A DNA stretch of 64,000 bases from NCBI RefSeq assembly GCF_030269925.1, contig NC_085123.1, positions 1,240,001 through 1,304,000 of the forward strand, given 5' to 3'. A model generated the notes under the pieces. That model was not told the origin of the DNA. It did no database searches and saw only the letters and a program-made list of their open reading frames with translations. Shown here piece after piece: positions 51,401-63,248 of this stretch (the stretch's first letter is position 1; every line of letters starts with the position of its first letter). The position numbers and the translations under genes are program-made. Origin of the DNA: Bombyx mori. Taxonomy: Eukaryota; Arthropoda; Insecta; Lepidoptera; Bombycidae.

Positions 51401-54400
51401 ACCAAACACATTCAGAAAAATCAAACTCAAGCAATAGCCGTAATTTATAATCGAGTGTTTCTAATTTTGAGACTAGTCATATATTAATAGTTCTTGTCCA
51501 TCGATTAATATCTAAAGCTAAAGGAGGGCATTATTTTACCATAAAGCCCCGTGCATATTTTTATACGGATGGACTCTCAATGTGTTTTCAACACTAACAA
51601 AATAGTAACATCACTGACGACTTACGGAGAGCGCTCTAGATAGAGTCCTAGAAATGATGTTATTTTCCTATTACTGATTCATAATCGGGGATTGATTCAT
51701 GTTATGTTTGTCTTCGCGAGTATACTGTGTAAATTACCGGCAGTCATTACATAAGAGAAAATTCTAGGGTCGGGGCCGAACGAGCAATGTTTCCTTCTTT
51801 TGTGTTTGCTTGTTTTCTAGATATTTTAGTGTAAAGATACTTAAAAGAATCACCTGTACAAGAATTCCATTTTCCTTACAACCCTCTCTGGCATTACTCT
51901 CTTCAAATCGTCGAAGCTAAGAATCGGTGTCAATCCGCATGGCTCTCTCCACGCGGTGTAGGGAGGCACCCCATGATCACGTCCCCTTTGTATGTTAATG
52001 GCCGCTAAATCCATACCGAAGTCAAAATGTGGCGTTTGGAACAAATGGTTTGTTAGTTCTTCTGTAATGAATTCATCTCGTTTCTGGATCGGTTGGTTGA
52101 CCATGCCGAAGACGAGGCGGTCTACCGCTCCCATACTCCAAATGTTTGATGGATTGGTTAACTCATCGTGGAGAGATACGTCTGTAACACAATAATATAT
52201 TTGTTCAGATAGAATCGCAGATTTATTATTAGGCAGTATTGCACCCTGAAGTAATGGTACATGTATTATAATGTGCATGGAGCTCTTTTAATGATACTGC
52301 AAATCAATAGTACTGCAAAATGGAGAGCCAAATGAAACAGATAATCCTCTGTTGAATAATAATTCATAATTGAATACATATAATGAATGAAATAATTCGT
52401 GAAATAATGCGTTTCGGTTTCAAGGGTGGGGCAGCCGTTGTAACTATACTTGAGACCTTAGAACTTATATCTCAAGGTGGGTGGCGTATTTACGTTATGG
52501 ATGTCTATGGGCTCCAGTAACCACTTAACACCAGGTGGGCTGTGAGCTCGTCCACCCATCTAAACAATAAAAAAAAATATAGATAATTTCCCACTTGCAA
52601 GAACCCCTCTTCGGGTAAAGGCCTCCTCCAAAGATACCCAATCTTCTTTGTATTACGCGATTATAACCCAATTTGGATTTGCTACTTTCTTTATATCGTC
52701 CTATGACATTAGAATCAGCTAAAGCTGATGAAGGTACCTTGACAATTCAAAGATTTTTTACTGGTGGTAGGACCTATTCTGAGTCCGCACCGTTTATTTC
52801 TGCGGTGAAGCAGTAATGCGTTTCGGTTTGAAGGGTGGGGTAGCCGTTGTAACTATACTGAGACCTTAAAACTTATATCTCAAGGTGGGTGGCGCATTTA
52901 CTTTGTAGATGTCTATGGGCTCAAGTAATCACTTAACACCCGGTGGGCTGTGAGCTCGTCCACCCATCAAAGCAATAAAAGAAAAAAAAGATCAACAAAC
53001 GACTTACTATTGTGCATCGGGCGGTGGAACCTATCGAAGCGTACCATTGATGACTGCACCAAACTGTGTCCGAATCTGAAGGCTGCAGAACCAAACGAAC
53101 TAGCCGGATTAGGATTTACTTTAGGGCTGTAGTTCTTGTAGTAGCCCTTACTTTGGAGGTCTAGGTCGAATAGTTCCATTACTTCTGAACCTAGAAAAAT
53201 ATATGTAAAGATTGCGGTGAAAATATGTACGTTTTTGTAATTATTGATTTGATAAATTGTGTTTGTACTAGACAACTCTTATGCAAAAAAGTATATTGTG
53301 TATGGCACCGAAAATATATAATAAGCTGCTTGATGCTATAAAAAAAGGCAAATTATTTTTATTTAAAAATAACTTGAAAACATTATTAACCTTAAGATGT
53401 TATTATACAGTTAACGATTTTTTAAATGATAAATCATTATGTTAATTTTAAATTCGCTTCTTTCTGTTCTTTGTTTTCGTTTTATGACATAAATAACTAA
53501 TTCTTATTCAATTCATTTATTTGACTGTTTGACATTTTAATTAATTAATATATTTACTGACTGCATTGAATGTAAATAATTTTGAATAGTATTAGCACGC
53601 CGAGCTGGTAGAAACACGCTGTTCTATAAAATAACTATCAATAACTTCGTAAGCCGTGTTTTAGCTAATAAAGTTTGATTTGCTTTGATTTGTTGCTAGG
53701 ATGTGAATTGATGATTCAGACTATTTTTGATCCATGTCCACAGCTTTACCTTGCTTTAATGTTTGCGCGCATGCTTTAACATTGTTCTAATAGATACATT
53801 CTAAGAATGCAGATTTTATAGGTGATGACATAAAAGAGTATGGTAGGTGGAAGCTATTCGCAAAATATTGGCCCAGCTTATCATAAGATGACGTAAAACG
53901 AAGTGGCAGAGTACAAATTGGTAGATTGGAAGACTGTGGTGATCATATTCTGATATCCTATAAAACCAACACCAGATCTCACTTCTTGGTGTGTATTCTT
54001 AATCTCTTGATTAAAAAGTTAAATTTTAAAATAGCTAGTTCAATGGTAACCCAGTTCTTAACACACTATATTTATTATGGCAATTGAATATAGATAGAAT
54101 AAGTCTTTACCTAAAACAATTGGTAAAAATTCCCTGTATGTTATATGCTGGATCATGGCTCCGACGATTTTACGCGTCTCCTGGTAGATCTTTTCATCGC
54201 TCCAGTGGGGATTCAAGTGGGCCAGCTCTTGTGCCATTCTGACGAAATATAGCAGATTTATTACTAGGAGTTTGAAGATAAAGCTTTTTTGCGTACCTGT
54301 GCGAAACCTCGTAACTTCGTATAAAATGAGTTGATGATCTGTTCCCTACTCGCTACTCCGAAAAGACTGTTCCAATATTGATTAAATTTTTCGAAGAAAT

Positions 54401-57264
54401 CAACATATTGCCTCAGGAGGTGATCCTGTTCAAAATGTGGGTCGGGTTTGAAGAGTAAAAAATAATGTTTTGCTTCTATACGAGTATATGGTGCAAAAAG
54501 TTTCTCCTTGGGGCTTAGTCGATATACCATCTCAAACAGACGTCTCGATTGTATTCGAATCAGCCACTAATTAAAGAATCCTGGTTACTTTTGGCCCGAA
54601 ACAAGTTGAACGTTGATTCATTACTTATAAAAACACCCCAAGCCTGTAAATAATGACGACTTTAAGTAAATTATCCAAACCTGTTATGTTGCCGCAGCCA
54701 TACGATGTGTGCGGCGACCAGGCCAGGGTGCTCGTTGACGCGAGCGTCTCCCGACTTGAAGCAGTCTGTGGAGAGCGCTCCCCCGCGACACAGCCCCTCA
54801 CCGTGGTCCGGGGGCAGCACCGGCCGGCGCTGTTGCACCCGCCCGTACTGTAGCATCCCTACATACATTTTGTATCAGTAGAAATGTACCAAGGATTGTT
54901 CGTACTGGTGGTAGGACCTCTTGTGAGTCCGCACGGATAGGTTGTAACTATACTGAGACCTTAGAACTTATATCCCAAAGTGGGTGGCCCATTTACATTG
55001 TAGATGTTTATGGACTCCAGTAACCACTTAACAGCAGTTGGGCTGTGAGCTCGTCTACACATCTAAGCAATAAAAAAAATTATCTTCTGGTTTCTGATGA
55101 ATACAATAATAAGGTCGAAATTTTGATGGTATCACTATAGTGCTCATCTTACGCTTCAAATCATGCATTGTGGCGATTTCGTGTATTGTTTAAAATGTCT
55201 TTACTTTTCTGAACCTTTTGGACTGTTTTGTTTAGTATTGGACTGTTTACCATAGAGGGCTTTTTGAGAAATTATTTGCGATTATCTCGTCATGACCGTT
55301 TTGCCAGTGAAGTGGAGTTCTTCCTACCTGAGCCTTGTGTAGTAAGGTTAAGCTGATCTAAGGTGCGTTTCCAGAGATATTTTATAACACCAACTCAGTT
55401 CTCGAGTGAACTCCCCTCCAGAGTTTCTTGAGCTCATGCTATCTCATATTCAAGCAGTGGCTTAGTCGTGCCCTGGACTTGCGGAAGTCACTGGTGACCA
55501 CTCACTGGGAAGTGGGTCATATACTCTCAGCTCTCAACAACTCAATGCATGTCTTACCATCAGTCATTACATCATCATTTATCACTTATACCTCTTGCGA
55601 GAAGTTAGGTGTCTTCAGTTATTCTGGAAGTCACGACAACGTGAAGTATCAAGTATGTTCAGGGTTGGTAGCTAATCAATAATTAATATTAGTGACACGG
55701 GCGAAATTTGCTTACATTACCTTAACGTAAGTCTACACTTACCATTCCTAAACAATCTGAGATTATCAGACTGTCTCGCTGAGCTACCGTATAGAGGCGA
55801 ACCGTCAATGAAAGCAGACACTTGGTTCATCTGTTCCCTCCAGCCTAACGCGCAGTCGTCACGCGGGGCCGGCGAGGACCTGATGAAGTCCAGGCATCTG
55901 ACACCTTTGGGGCCATAGAATGGGTCGGACGGCGGTACCGGAATGGGAAAGCATTCAGGGTGCTGTTAAATATAAAATTATGCAGTGAATTTGTTTTCCT
56001 TTTTTTACTTTTTATGTTTTTGTTCTATACGAATATCTTACCAAAAATTCTCTCGGAATGAAGTCTTTCCCACCATCCTTGCAGCATCTCGGCACAGAGC
56101 CGTTAAATCCTCTAGACTGCGAAGAAGAGGTCACGTCATGGTCCAAGAACTGTCCCCACTGCATCAGAAGATGTGTGACACCAGGATTTTCCACATTCTC
56201 ACTCTGATGGATGAAAGAGCTGATTTCTCTAGCTGATGGTAGTCTAGCTCCGGTGACAGACCTTCTTGGAGCTTGAAGATCATCAGCGTACGAAGGTCGG
56301 AGAAACCTCTGGACTGGACTCATGGTGGAACCCCAACGTGGGCGGTTGAAGTTGTTACAAGTCCCATCATGGGTACGGTATCTAGACAAGGATTTGTTAT
56401 GTTTTAATTAGCTATAAAATGTTATCTACTACTTATAAAATAAGGAAGATAAGACTAATTTGCACTTAGTCTATTCGAAGTCTGGGTAAATTTAGCTTTG
56501 TCCTATATGTGCTATCGGCATCCATTACACGAAGAGCTACCAGATTACGGCTTCTTTAAATTGAATGGTTACTATTTTATTAAAAATGTAACGCTTCGGG
56601 TCCGTTTTGACGATGTCTAAGTCATTTATAGGTTGTGATATTGAGGATAAATGAGCGGAGATTACCGTAGTTTCTGGATTGTTCAGCGATTCATCATTTC
56701 CGACAAATATGTTAGTGGTCGGTGATATACTTTATTAATAATTAAAATGGTAATTTCGTTGAATAATATTATTCTCCAAAATTTCACCTTTATTAATAAC
56801 TAGCCGCTTAGCTGGGGCATTTAAAATTAACATTATTATTTATTGTCATTATGGAGTCCAACACTCATATAAATATTAGCATGTCCATTAAGTACATGTA
56901 TTTTCTACATGGATACAAAGTTTCAAGTCAATCGGATGCACGGTTCAGTAATTATAACGGAACATCCGTGAAAACCACTGTAGATTTATATATTAGTATA
57001 GATGAAATAAATTTAATTATGAAAATGCGTTCATGTTATATAGATCAACGTAATTTTAGTGTTTCAAAAAAATTTTTTGAAGACTCTAGGCTCTTTGGCA
57101 ATTTTTTACTCTTGATAGTTATTTCAACGTACCTTTTTGACGCTGGGGGACATTTGGGAGCTCTCAGAGGGCAGTGCTGCATGAGAGGAGACTGACGCAA
57201 TGAGCTTGCTGCTGGGAACTGTGCTTCTTCCGTACGACCTTGGAGCCCAGACCCATCGCCACCA
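48264..57264 (-). CDS. Animal haem peroxidase (chorion peroxidase/peroxinectin-like), 10 visible exons, N-terminus missing
   Basis: Haem-dependent peroxidase of the animal (myeloperoxidase-type) superfamily, normally secreted and using H2O2 to oxidise or cross-link protein. Exons in transcript order: 57264-57133, 56381-56042, 55962-55743, 54858-54681, 54238-54111, 53190-53008, 52181-51854, 51394-51263, 51069-49321, 48420-48264. All nine junctions keep phase and restore conserved residues, giving about 1181 residues. Key motifs: [10 protein letters not shown] at the domain entry; [13 protein letters not shown] with the distal His; [12 protein letters not shown] with the catalytic Arg; [10 protein letters not shown] with the proximal His; [41 protein letters not shown]. 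All catalytic residues are present, so it is likely active. The first visible exon starts two bases into a codon, so a 5' exon, presumably with a signal peptide, lies further right. The exact orthologue is not assigned. Confidence 0.93.
49321..51069 (-). CDS. Peroxidase giant exon: domain C-terminus plus long low-complexity extension
   Basis: The first ~55 codons finish the peroxidase domain ([19 protein letters not shown], then [14 protein letters not shown]). The rest, about 520 codons, is Thr/Lys/Asp/Asn/Arg-rich: a [20 protein letters not shown] mucin-like stretch, Tyr/Arg/Pro-rich blocks ([19 protein letters not shown]), and a Thr-Asp-Lys-rich region with irregular repeats between about 49750 and 50000. 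No known domain was recognised. It ends [12 protein letters not shown] plus two bases and splices to 48420. Confidence 0.9.
52399..52577 (+). mobile_element. Bm1 SINE fragment
   Basis: AATGCGTTTCGGTTTCAAGG to CATCTAAACAATAAAAAAAA; lies in a peroxidase intron, antisense to it. Confidence 0.88.
52759..52990 (+). mobile_element. Bm1 SINE ending 17 bp from a peroxidase splice donor
   Basis: TACTGGTGGTAGGACCTATT to CATCAAAGCAATAAAAG. The donor of exon 53190-53008 starts at 53007, so the intron opens almost directly into the antisense SINE tail (a long T-rich tract in the transcript). Confidence 0.9.
54297..54530 (-). other. Unassigned exon-like ORF nested in a peroxidase intron
   Basis: Inside the 54239-54680 intron, same strand, is an ATG-initiated 78-codon stretch ([16 protein letters not shown] to YTKLRGFAQ) that ends exactly at a good donor, CAG|GTACGC. 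Its composition looks like real protein (aromatic and charged, no low complexity). It does not fit the peroxidase frame as an inserted exon. I do not recognise the family. It may be a captured first exon of another gene, a transposon piece, or chance. Confidence 0.3.
54903..55079 (+). mobile_element. Bm1 SINE with internal deletion
   Basis: TACTGGTGGTAGGACCTC, then a jump from GCACGGATAGG to TTGTAACTATACTG that removes about 70 bp, to CATCTAAGCAATAAAAAA. Begins 45 bp upstream (transcript sense) of exon 54858-54681. Confidence 0.88.
55358..55500 (+). mobile_element. Decayed BMC1-type RT C-terminal fragment
   Basis: GTGCGTTTCCAGAGATATTT and CGAGTGAACTCCCCTCCAG match 9666-9730 of the long copy; frame destroyed. 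In a peroxidase intron. Confidence 0.6.
56042..56381 (-). CDS. Peroxidase exon: domain entry and distal His
   Basis: Acceptor CTAG then the third base of an Arg codon. Reads [10 protein letters not shown], a typical start of the mature peroxidase domain, and later [16 protein letters not shown] with the haem distal His. Ends in phase 0 at PREFL and joins [11 protein letters not shown] in the next exon (55743-55962). Confidence 0.94.
56799..57003 (-). mobile_element. Helitron-like element
   Basis: AACTAGCCGCTTAGCTGGGG to TTTATATATTAGTATAGATGA, the inverse of 23841-24089 including GTCAATCGGATGCACGGTTC. Confidence 0.6.
57133..57264 (-). CDS. Peroxidase most 5' visible exon: propeptide-like segment
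   Basis: A 132-nt exon encoding a Ser/Gln/Pro-rich, Cys-containing segment ([14 protein letters not shown]) just before the domain. No Met or hydrophobic leader is in frame, so this is not the start of translation. Acceptor TTTCAG and donor GTACGT are clear. Confidence 0.82.
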
Positions 57265-57734
57265 CTGAAAGGTAAAGGTGATGTTAACGCGCTGGTAATA
57301 TAAAAACGGATAGAATAACGAGTATGGAACATTTTACAGGACGATAATGATGATCATTCGAAGTGTGTTCTAATCGGTTTGAGAGCCAATTTATTGTGTT
57401 TCATCCATGGGACACGAATAAAGTTTTCTAAATATTAATGTGCCTAATATGAGCTCACATGCGCCGTTCAAAATCATGTAAGCACAGATCACACAATTTA
57501 CTATCGTGCTAGTAAGATCGCGTCAATCCACACGGGTCAGTCTTATTATTCTCTCTGTATCTGCCGCAAAACTGTCACGTTACGGTGTAAAACAGTATAC
57601 GTAAATCCAATATCTAAATTTCTATAAAACCGTAAGAAACATATTATTGGAATATCAACGAATAACATCTGAGTAGTTCGCGACCATAAAAACTCTTCGA
57701 AACGTTGTAAATGATTTAATAATAAATTTAATAG

Positions 57735-57975
57735 TAAATATTTGGGATGGTATGGACATGTGATGAGACGAAATGAAAATGAGGTTGGTAAGACAGTGCT
57801 AACTATGAATGTGGAAGGATGTGGAGGAAGAGGTAGACCTAAGAAGAAATGGATGGATTGCGTGAAAGACGATATGTGTAAGAGGGGAGTGAGCGAAGAA
57901 TGGTAGAAGAGTATGGAAGGAGAAAACGTGTTGCGCCGACCCCAGGTGACTGGGAGAAGGGCAGAAGAATGAATG
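57735..57975 (+). pseudogene. RTE-like LINE C-terminal fragment
   Basis: Open in the sense direction for about 57 codons: WYGHVMRRNENEVGKTVL and GRGRPKKKWMDCVKDDM to a stop after GVSEEW, then a 3' UTR with CCCCAGGTGACTGGGAGAAGG. The short ATGATGATG-like end matches RTE habits. Truncated and inactive. Confidence 0.8.
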
Positions 57976-58631
57976 ATGATGATGAAAAAATAAACACGAG
58001 ACAAAATCGTAAATTATGTTTACAAATCGTGAAATGCAAAGAAAATACAATTAAATTAGATAAAGTTTTACAGCTCCACACCATGTATGTAGTAACATAT
58101 AAGTAAGTATATGTAGATTATTATTAAACAATTGACAGCAAATTACACACGCTTCTTTGACTCCTGAACTAAGATTCCCTGTTCTGTAGGAATTAGAGAC
58201 TCTCACATACATACTTATTACTATAAAACACAATCTTCATATACAGATGTATGATATAGAAACCACATCACACCGCCGCCGCATATAATTAAAACAAACA
58301 GCTGAACACCATATAGCTTACAATATAACTGCCAAAACCGAATATACGACCGCTAATTTAATTTTAGATTGAAACGTGTTCGATTTTACCGAATTAATGC
58401 GAATCGACAATAAATTATATCGGAATTGCTGCGTACGATCGTAAAAGTTCAAGGGAAAGTAAACATGTTTACGTAATCTTAGAAACTTGTTATGATAACG
58501 TATTTATTTTACGCTCGATATTGTAGAAAGTCTACATCCGTTAATGCTTAATGTGGAACGAAAGTTGGCATGGCTGTGGCTTGGCAGTAATATGCGTAAA
58601 CGTTGGGGGCAATTCAACACATGGGATACTC

Positions 58632-58815
58632 TTTTTTTTTTATTGCTTAGGTGGGTGGACGAGTTCACAACCCACCTGATGTTAAGTGGTTACTGGAGCC
58701 CGCAGACATCTACAACGTAAATGCGCCACCCACCTTGAGATATAAGTTCTAAGGTCTCAGTATGGCTACAATGGCTGCTCCACTCTTCAAAGCGAAACGC
58801 ATTACTGCTTCACGC
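58632..58815 (-). mobile_element. Bm1 SINE fragment
   Basis: TTTATTGCTTAGGTGGGTGG to CGCATTACTGCTTCACG. Confidence 0.9.
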
Positions 58816-59059
58816 CATGCCTTAAAAATAACTAAAATCAATCACTACTTCATTATTATGTATGAATAAAAGCAAATTGAAAGGATCTGTAAACGACTGA
58901 AAAGTCTAAGAATTGCAAAGAAAATCATTTTATGACTCATCTATACAATTAGATAAAATTGGAGTGTCTGTTCGTAATAATAAAATAACTACTTTTTACT
59001 AAATGCGTAAGTATGTATGCATACACAGTACATATACCAAAATAACATTTATTTTAAAT

Positions 59060-59352
59060 TTTGTCTGTCCTGTCTATTTGTTCCGGCTAATCTCTGGAAA
59101 GGCTGGACTGATTTTGACAGGACTTTCACTGATAGGTAGCTGATGATATAAGGAGTAACTTAAGCTACTTTTTTTAGACAAGCTTCGCCCCGCGACGTCA
59201 CCCGCAGTTATTGTAGTACCGCGCGCAACATGGCTGGCTTCGCCTATCAATCAATAATAAAATTTAATGTTTCCGAAGCGAAGCGAGGGCGGGTCGCTAG
59301 TTAATAATAAAATTAAATGTTCCTGAAGCGAAGCGAGGGCGGGTCGTTAGTA
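59060..59352 (+). mobile_element. Helitron-like element with tandem 3' termini
   Basis: A CTGGACTGATTTTGACAGG body followed by two adjacent 50-bp copies of the terminus: 59252-59302 ending GGGCGGGTCGCTAGTTA and 59303-59352 ending GGGCGGGTCGTTAGTAA. Confidence 0.6.
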
Positions 59353-59838
59353 ATTAATAAATCTATTGTCTATTATAGGCATCTCTGGTTGGATTTCTTC
59401 AGTATAGAATCCAGTTTCCTACCTATGCGAATTCATAAAGGTGTATACGGTGTAAGGCCTCGGGTATATACTACTCGTACTACTGCTAAGGATAAATGCG
59501 ATAAACTCTGTTGAAGTTTGGTTTTTAAATGTCTGTCATAAGTATAATCGTGTGCACTCAATTATGACTTATGACTCTATTCAATTAGATTCAATTCAGC
59601 GGAATGTGACATCAGCGACGCGTCAAACGACCTCCAGCGAAAGAGAAATTAAACTTTCTCCTTTCGATTTCATTACCTCACCAACCTCGCACACTACTCA
59701 TATGGTTTATGAATTGTGCGATATGAAATACATATGTTAATTTTATGTTAATTACGTATATAATGATTGTAATTGTTTATTGTAATAGTAAGGGAATTTG
59801 ATTATTATCGTATAATAATTATGAAACGTCAATCTGTA

Positions 59839-60126
59839 CATATGTATAAAAATGAATTGTTGTTCGTTAGTCTCGTTAAAACTCGAGAACGGCTGGACCG
59901 ATTTGGCTAATTTTAGTCTTGAATTATTTGTGGAAGTCCAGAGAAGGTTTTAAAGGTAAATAAATATGAAAATGCTCAGAATTAAATAAAAATAACAATT
60001 TTGTTTTTCTTTTGATGTGTCCTCCGTCGGATGGATTCCTTTTGTTTGTTTTAAGTTTATTTTATACAAAAGTTTAGGTCTTTTATTTATCGATTGAGGC
60101 ACTACGAAGTCTGCCGGGTCAGTTAG
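59839..60126 (+). mobile_element. Helitron-like non-autonomous element, copy 3
   Basis: ACATATGTATAAAAATGAATT to GTCTGCCGGGTCAGTTAGT; closest to 30346-30627. Confidence 0.7.
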
Positions 60127-60251
60127 TAAATAATAAAAAAGACGAAACTTAAATCATAATAATGTAAGCGATGAGTTTAGCGCGATTTCGTAAGTTTTAT
60201 TAAAAAAATATTGTTTCATAAAACACTTTGCAATTGAGTTAAACGAAGAAG

Positions 60252-60775
60252 ATGACTACCGCGTCGAGAGCTATAGGGAGAAATAAAATCTTTATCTTGG
60301 AGCGAATGTTGAGTGAGCCCAAGTACTACGATATTTTGCAGAGTTACAAGGGCCGGTATAACATATAAAAGATTAGGCGGAAATTGGTACGCACGGGCTA
60401 TGTGTTACCTTATTAGCGGCAAAAAAACTGGTTCTAAAAAAACGTTACTCAAGCAATGGCTCTATTTTAAAGAACTATTTCAACGAGAAATCGAGATATG
60501 TATGAGAGGATCATTACAGAGATTCAATAATAAATTAGCTATAACTCAGCCCTTTCTTAACATTATAATATGTTTTAAAGTCCTTACCTGAGTGCTCAGG
60601 TCGTGGCCGAGGTTTAGTCATGTAACCTGAAGATCGTGTGGTGGTATCGTTAAGAAATGCTCATCAGTTGCAACAAGAAATAGTAACTGTGGAAGTATCT
60701 GAGTCGATGTTCGAGCAAGAGGCTCAAAATAGAGCACAGAGACTGACTATAAAAAAAGTCGACGGCGGAAACTGT
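60252..60775 (+). other. Coding-like fragments of unknown origin
   Basis: Two stretches look protein-like but are not a complete gene: 60252-60368 (MTTASRAIGRNKIF, then LSEPKYYDILQSYKGRYN, then stop) and 60638-60775 (RNAHQLQQEIVTVEVSESMF to TIKKVDGGN), the latter cut by a LINE tail. Possibly transposon or pseudogene debris; family not recognised. Confidence 0.25.
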
Positions 60776-60777
60776 AC

Positions 60778-60889
60778 TTTTTTATTGTCTTTGCAGGCAG
60801 ACGAGCATACGGCCCACCTGATAATAAGTGGTTACCGTCGCTCATGGACGCCAGCAATGCCAGAGGCACAGCCAAGTCGCTGCCTACAA
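60778..60889 (-). mobile_element. BMC1-type LINE 3' tail
   Basis: TTTTTTATTGTCTTTGCAGGC to CAAGTCGCTGCCTACA. Confidence 0.88.
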
Positions 60890-62088
60890 ATTGCATTAAT
60901 TTATCAAATTTTACCAATGTTGTTAATACTTATTGTACTATTGTTATTAATTTTGTTTTGTAGGTATTATCGAAGGAGTTCATTCATATATGTATTATCA
61001 TTATTTTTATTAATTGATAAGTTACTTAATAAATTAATTTTTGTATTTTAATATTCATTTTATTACTTGCGTTGCACATGAGCTGATTATATTAACACAA
61101 TTTATATTTTATAAACAGATTATAAATATATTCGAAACTAGATTCTCGATATGAATATGATTCAGGGGTTTTATTTCTCGATTTATCAGATGAGTTCATG
61201 GTCAATCCGGTATAGTGGTGTGTTTATAGACAACATGAATCCCGCAAACCACCTCAAAACTTCAGGAGTTCGAAGTTACAATATTATTTTGGTTGCCGTT
61301 GTATTTTGGTTGAGTACGTTATTTTCTTGTTAACGAATTTGTTTGAATTTAATTTTCTTAAAATTACTTTTTACCCTAATAAGTAAATTAATTAGCCTGA
61401 CGCGTAATTATCATGATGCGTTCCTAAAAAAAGAAAACCAAATTTTGCTGTTTAAAAAACATAGTAGAAAATCACTTACCTGTCAATTTAATAATTTACA
61501 GAACGGCAAAAAATCAAAGAAAATCAAAGTCAAGTAAAATCCATAGTCAAGTCAAGTGCACAGTCAAGTCAACGCCATAGTCAAGTCGAGTCACTTTTAT
61601 TTGTCACACACTAATCACTGTCATGTCAGTCGAGGCATTAGAGCTATTTACACATGGTTATTTGTTAAATTAAAAAATAAATATAAAATTTGAATTTCGA
61701 ATGACTAGATTGAGTAAACGGCAGTGAGCGTCGGAACGCCATCGCGTCCGCGCCTTACTGTTGAGGGGAGATCGTTGCGCGCGCTAAAATACTACCACTA
61801 CTTCGCGCCAATGTTTCGTAAAACACAATTAAACTTTTACGAGTTGTAAGATGTACAATTTTTAGGTTTAAAAGGGTCACCGAGATGGCGTGTGCAGATT
61901 TTACAATTCGTGTTTTTGTTTAATTGCAGAAAAAAGGAGATTAGCTTTTACTTTACGAATAGTTGGTAAGCGGTTATCCTATAGAGTATAGACGGTATGA
62001 TTACGATCCATGCCCATAGACAGAGTTAAAAGTTTCTGTTGTCTCGAAATAATAGTTTTATCACAATACTAACTAATACTATTGGTGG

Positions 62089-62305
62089 TACGGCGTCTTG
62101 TAAGCGTGCAAGAGTAGATACTATCACCCTAACAATATTTTCCGTGAAGCAGTAATGCGTTTCGGTTTTAAGGGTGGGGCAACTAAAACTGAGACCTAAG
62201 GAACTCATATCTCAAGATAGGTTACGTTCTTGATGTCTATGGACTCCGGTGACCACTTAACACCAGATGGGCCGCGAGTTCATCCACTCATATAGAGCAA
62301 TAAAA
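62089..62305 (+). mobile_element. Degenerate Bm1 SINE
   Basis: TATTGGTGGTACGGCGTCTTG to CACTCATATAGAGCAATAAAAAG; the CAGCCGTTGTAACTATA segment is deleted. Confidence 0.82.
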
Positions 62306-62814
62306 AGAAACAAATAAAAGTGAACACTGTATTTAGTATGGTAGTAGGACTTAAGTATGACAGGTAATACGGAATAGTGTGTTGTCGCAAATTTTAATAT
62401 GGTTCATTTTTGTAGTCTCTTAGATCTTGATCCACGATAATATCTTTTAAGCATGTTTTGCACAGCGTACTTAATGATAGACGCTAGTGAAAATTCCATT
62501 TTCCAGCAAATAAATTTGTATGGCCATCTTCGTAAGAAAATAAATTTTAAAAGTTTTCATTTACCTCAATGTTGCTTAAACTAATAACAGTAATTTGCAA
62601 GTTGACAAACTCAATGTTTACGGATCAATTCGTTCGAGAACTAATCGATTCTATCCGAAGTAAATTCCGACTATGGTATTTTCGTAATAAATAAAATGAC
62701 TTTTTTGATGGCACACATCGGGCATCGGTGCAGAAAGGGCGTTAAATTGACGAAAATGCAATTAACTGTTCATTTTCCCAAAGCATCATGTTACATGTAG
62801 CCATCAACTTTGAA

Positions 62815-63030
62815 CATCATCCTTTTCATCATTATCCTGCCCTCCTCCCAGTCACGTCGCGTCGGCGACGTAGGGTCGGCGCAATATGTTTTCTCCTTCC
62901 ATACTCCTCTATCATACCTATACCATTTCTTCGCTCACTCCCCTCTTACACATATCGTCTTTCACACAATCCATCCATTTCTTCTTAGGTCTACCTTAGG
63001 TCTTCCTCTATAGCCTTCCACATTCATAGT
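62815..63030 (-). mobile_element. RTE-like LINE 3' end, fragment
   Basis: Antisense counterpart of 57735-57975 (CATCGTCTTTCACACAATCC encodes the inverse of DCVKDD). Contains a small GTCGCGTCGGCGACGTAGGG insertion. Confidence 0.75.
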
Positions 63031-63105
63031 TAAAACTCTTACCATCAACTTTGAATGAATGGGCATAATATTTCGGAGGATACATTTCGTTTTCTTTGTG
63101 CATTT

Positions 63106-63248
63106 ATTTACGCGGTAGAGTTTACTTTAACATCCAATCGGGATGTTACATAAAATCTGAATAATTTGAATGAAAATTAACGTGGTAGAATTTAATTTGC
63201 CATCCAATAGGGATGTTATAGGAAATTTGATTAATTTTAATGAAAATC
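63106..63248 (+). repeat. Two-copy tandem repeat of about 71 bp
   Basis: 63106-63177 and 63178-63248 share ACG.GGTAGA.TTTA, CATCCAAT.GGGATGTTA and TTGAATGAAAAT-like ends, with roughly 80% identity by eye. Confidence 0.75.

Noticed and set aside
53183..53187. Alternative acceptor TTCAG for peroxidase exon 53190-53008
   Set aside because: It would keep frame but drop two residues; using the upstream CTAG gives [13 protein letters not shown], which fits the peroxidase family better. It could still be a minor variant.
57546..58004. 152-codon antisense ORF with hydrophobic stretches
   Set aside because: It is the reverse of an RTE-like LINE C-terminus, which reads correctly on the + strand.
60588..60621. 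Candidate peroxidase first exon (- strand ATG, MTKPRPRPEHS, donor CAG|GTAAGG)
   Set aside because: It leaves one base of a codon, whereas exon 57264-57133 needs two, and there is no signal peptide. It would work only with an extra unseen exon.
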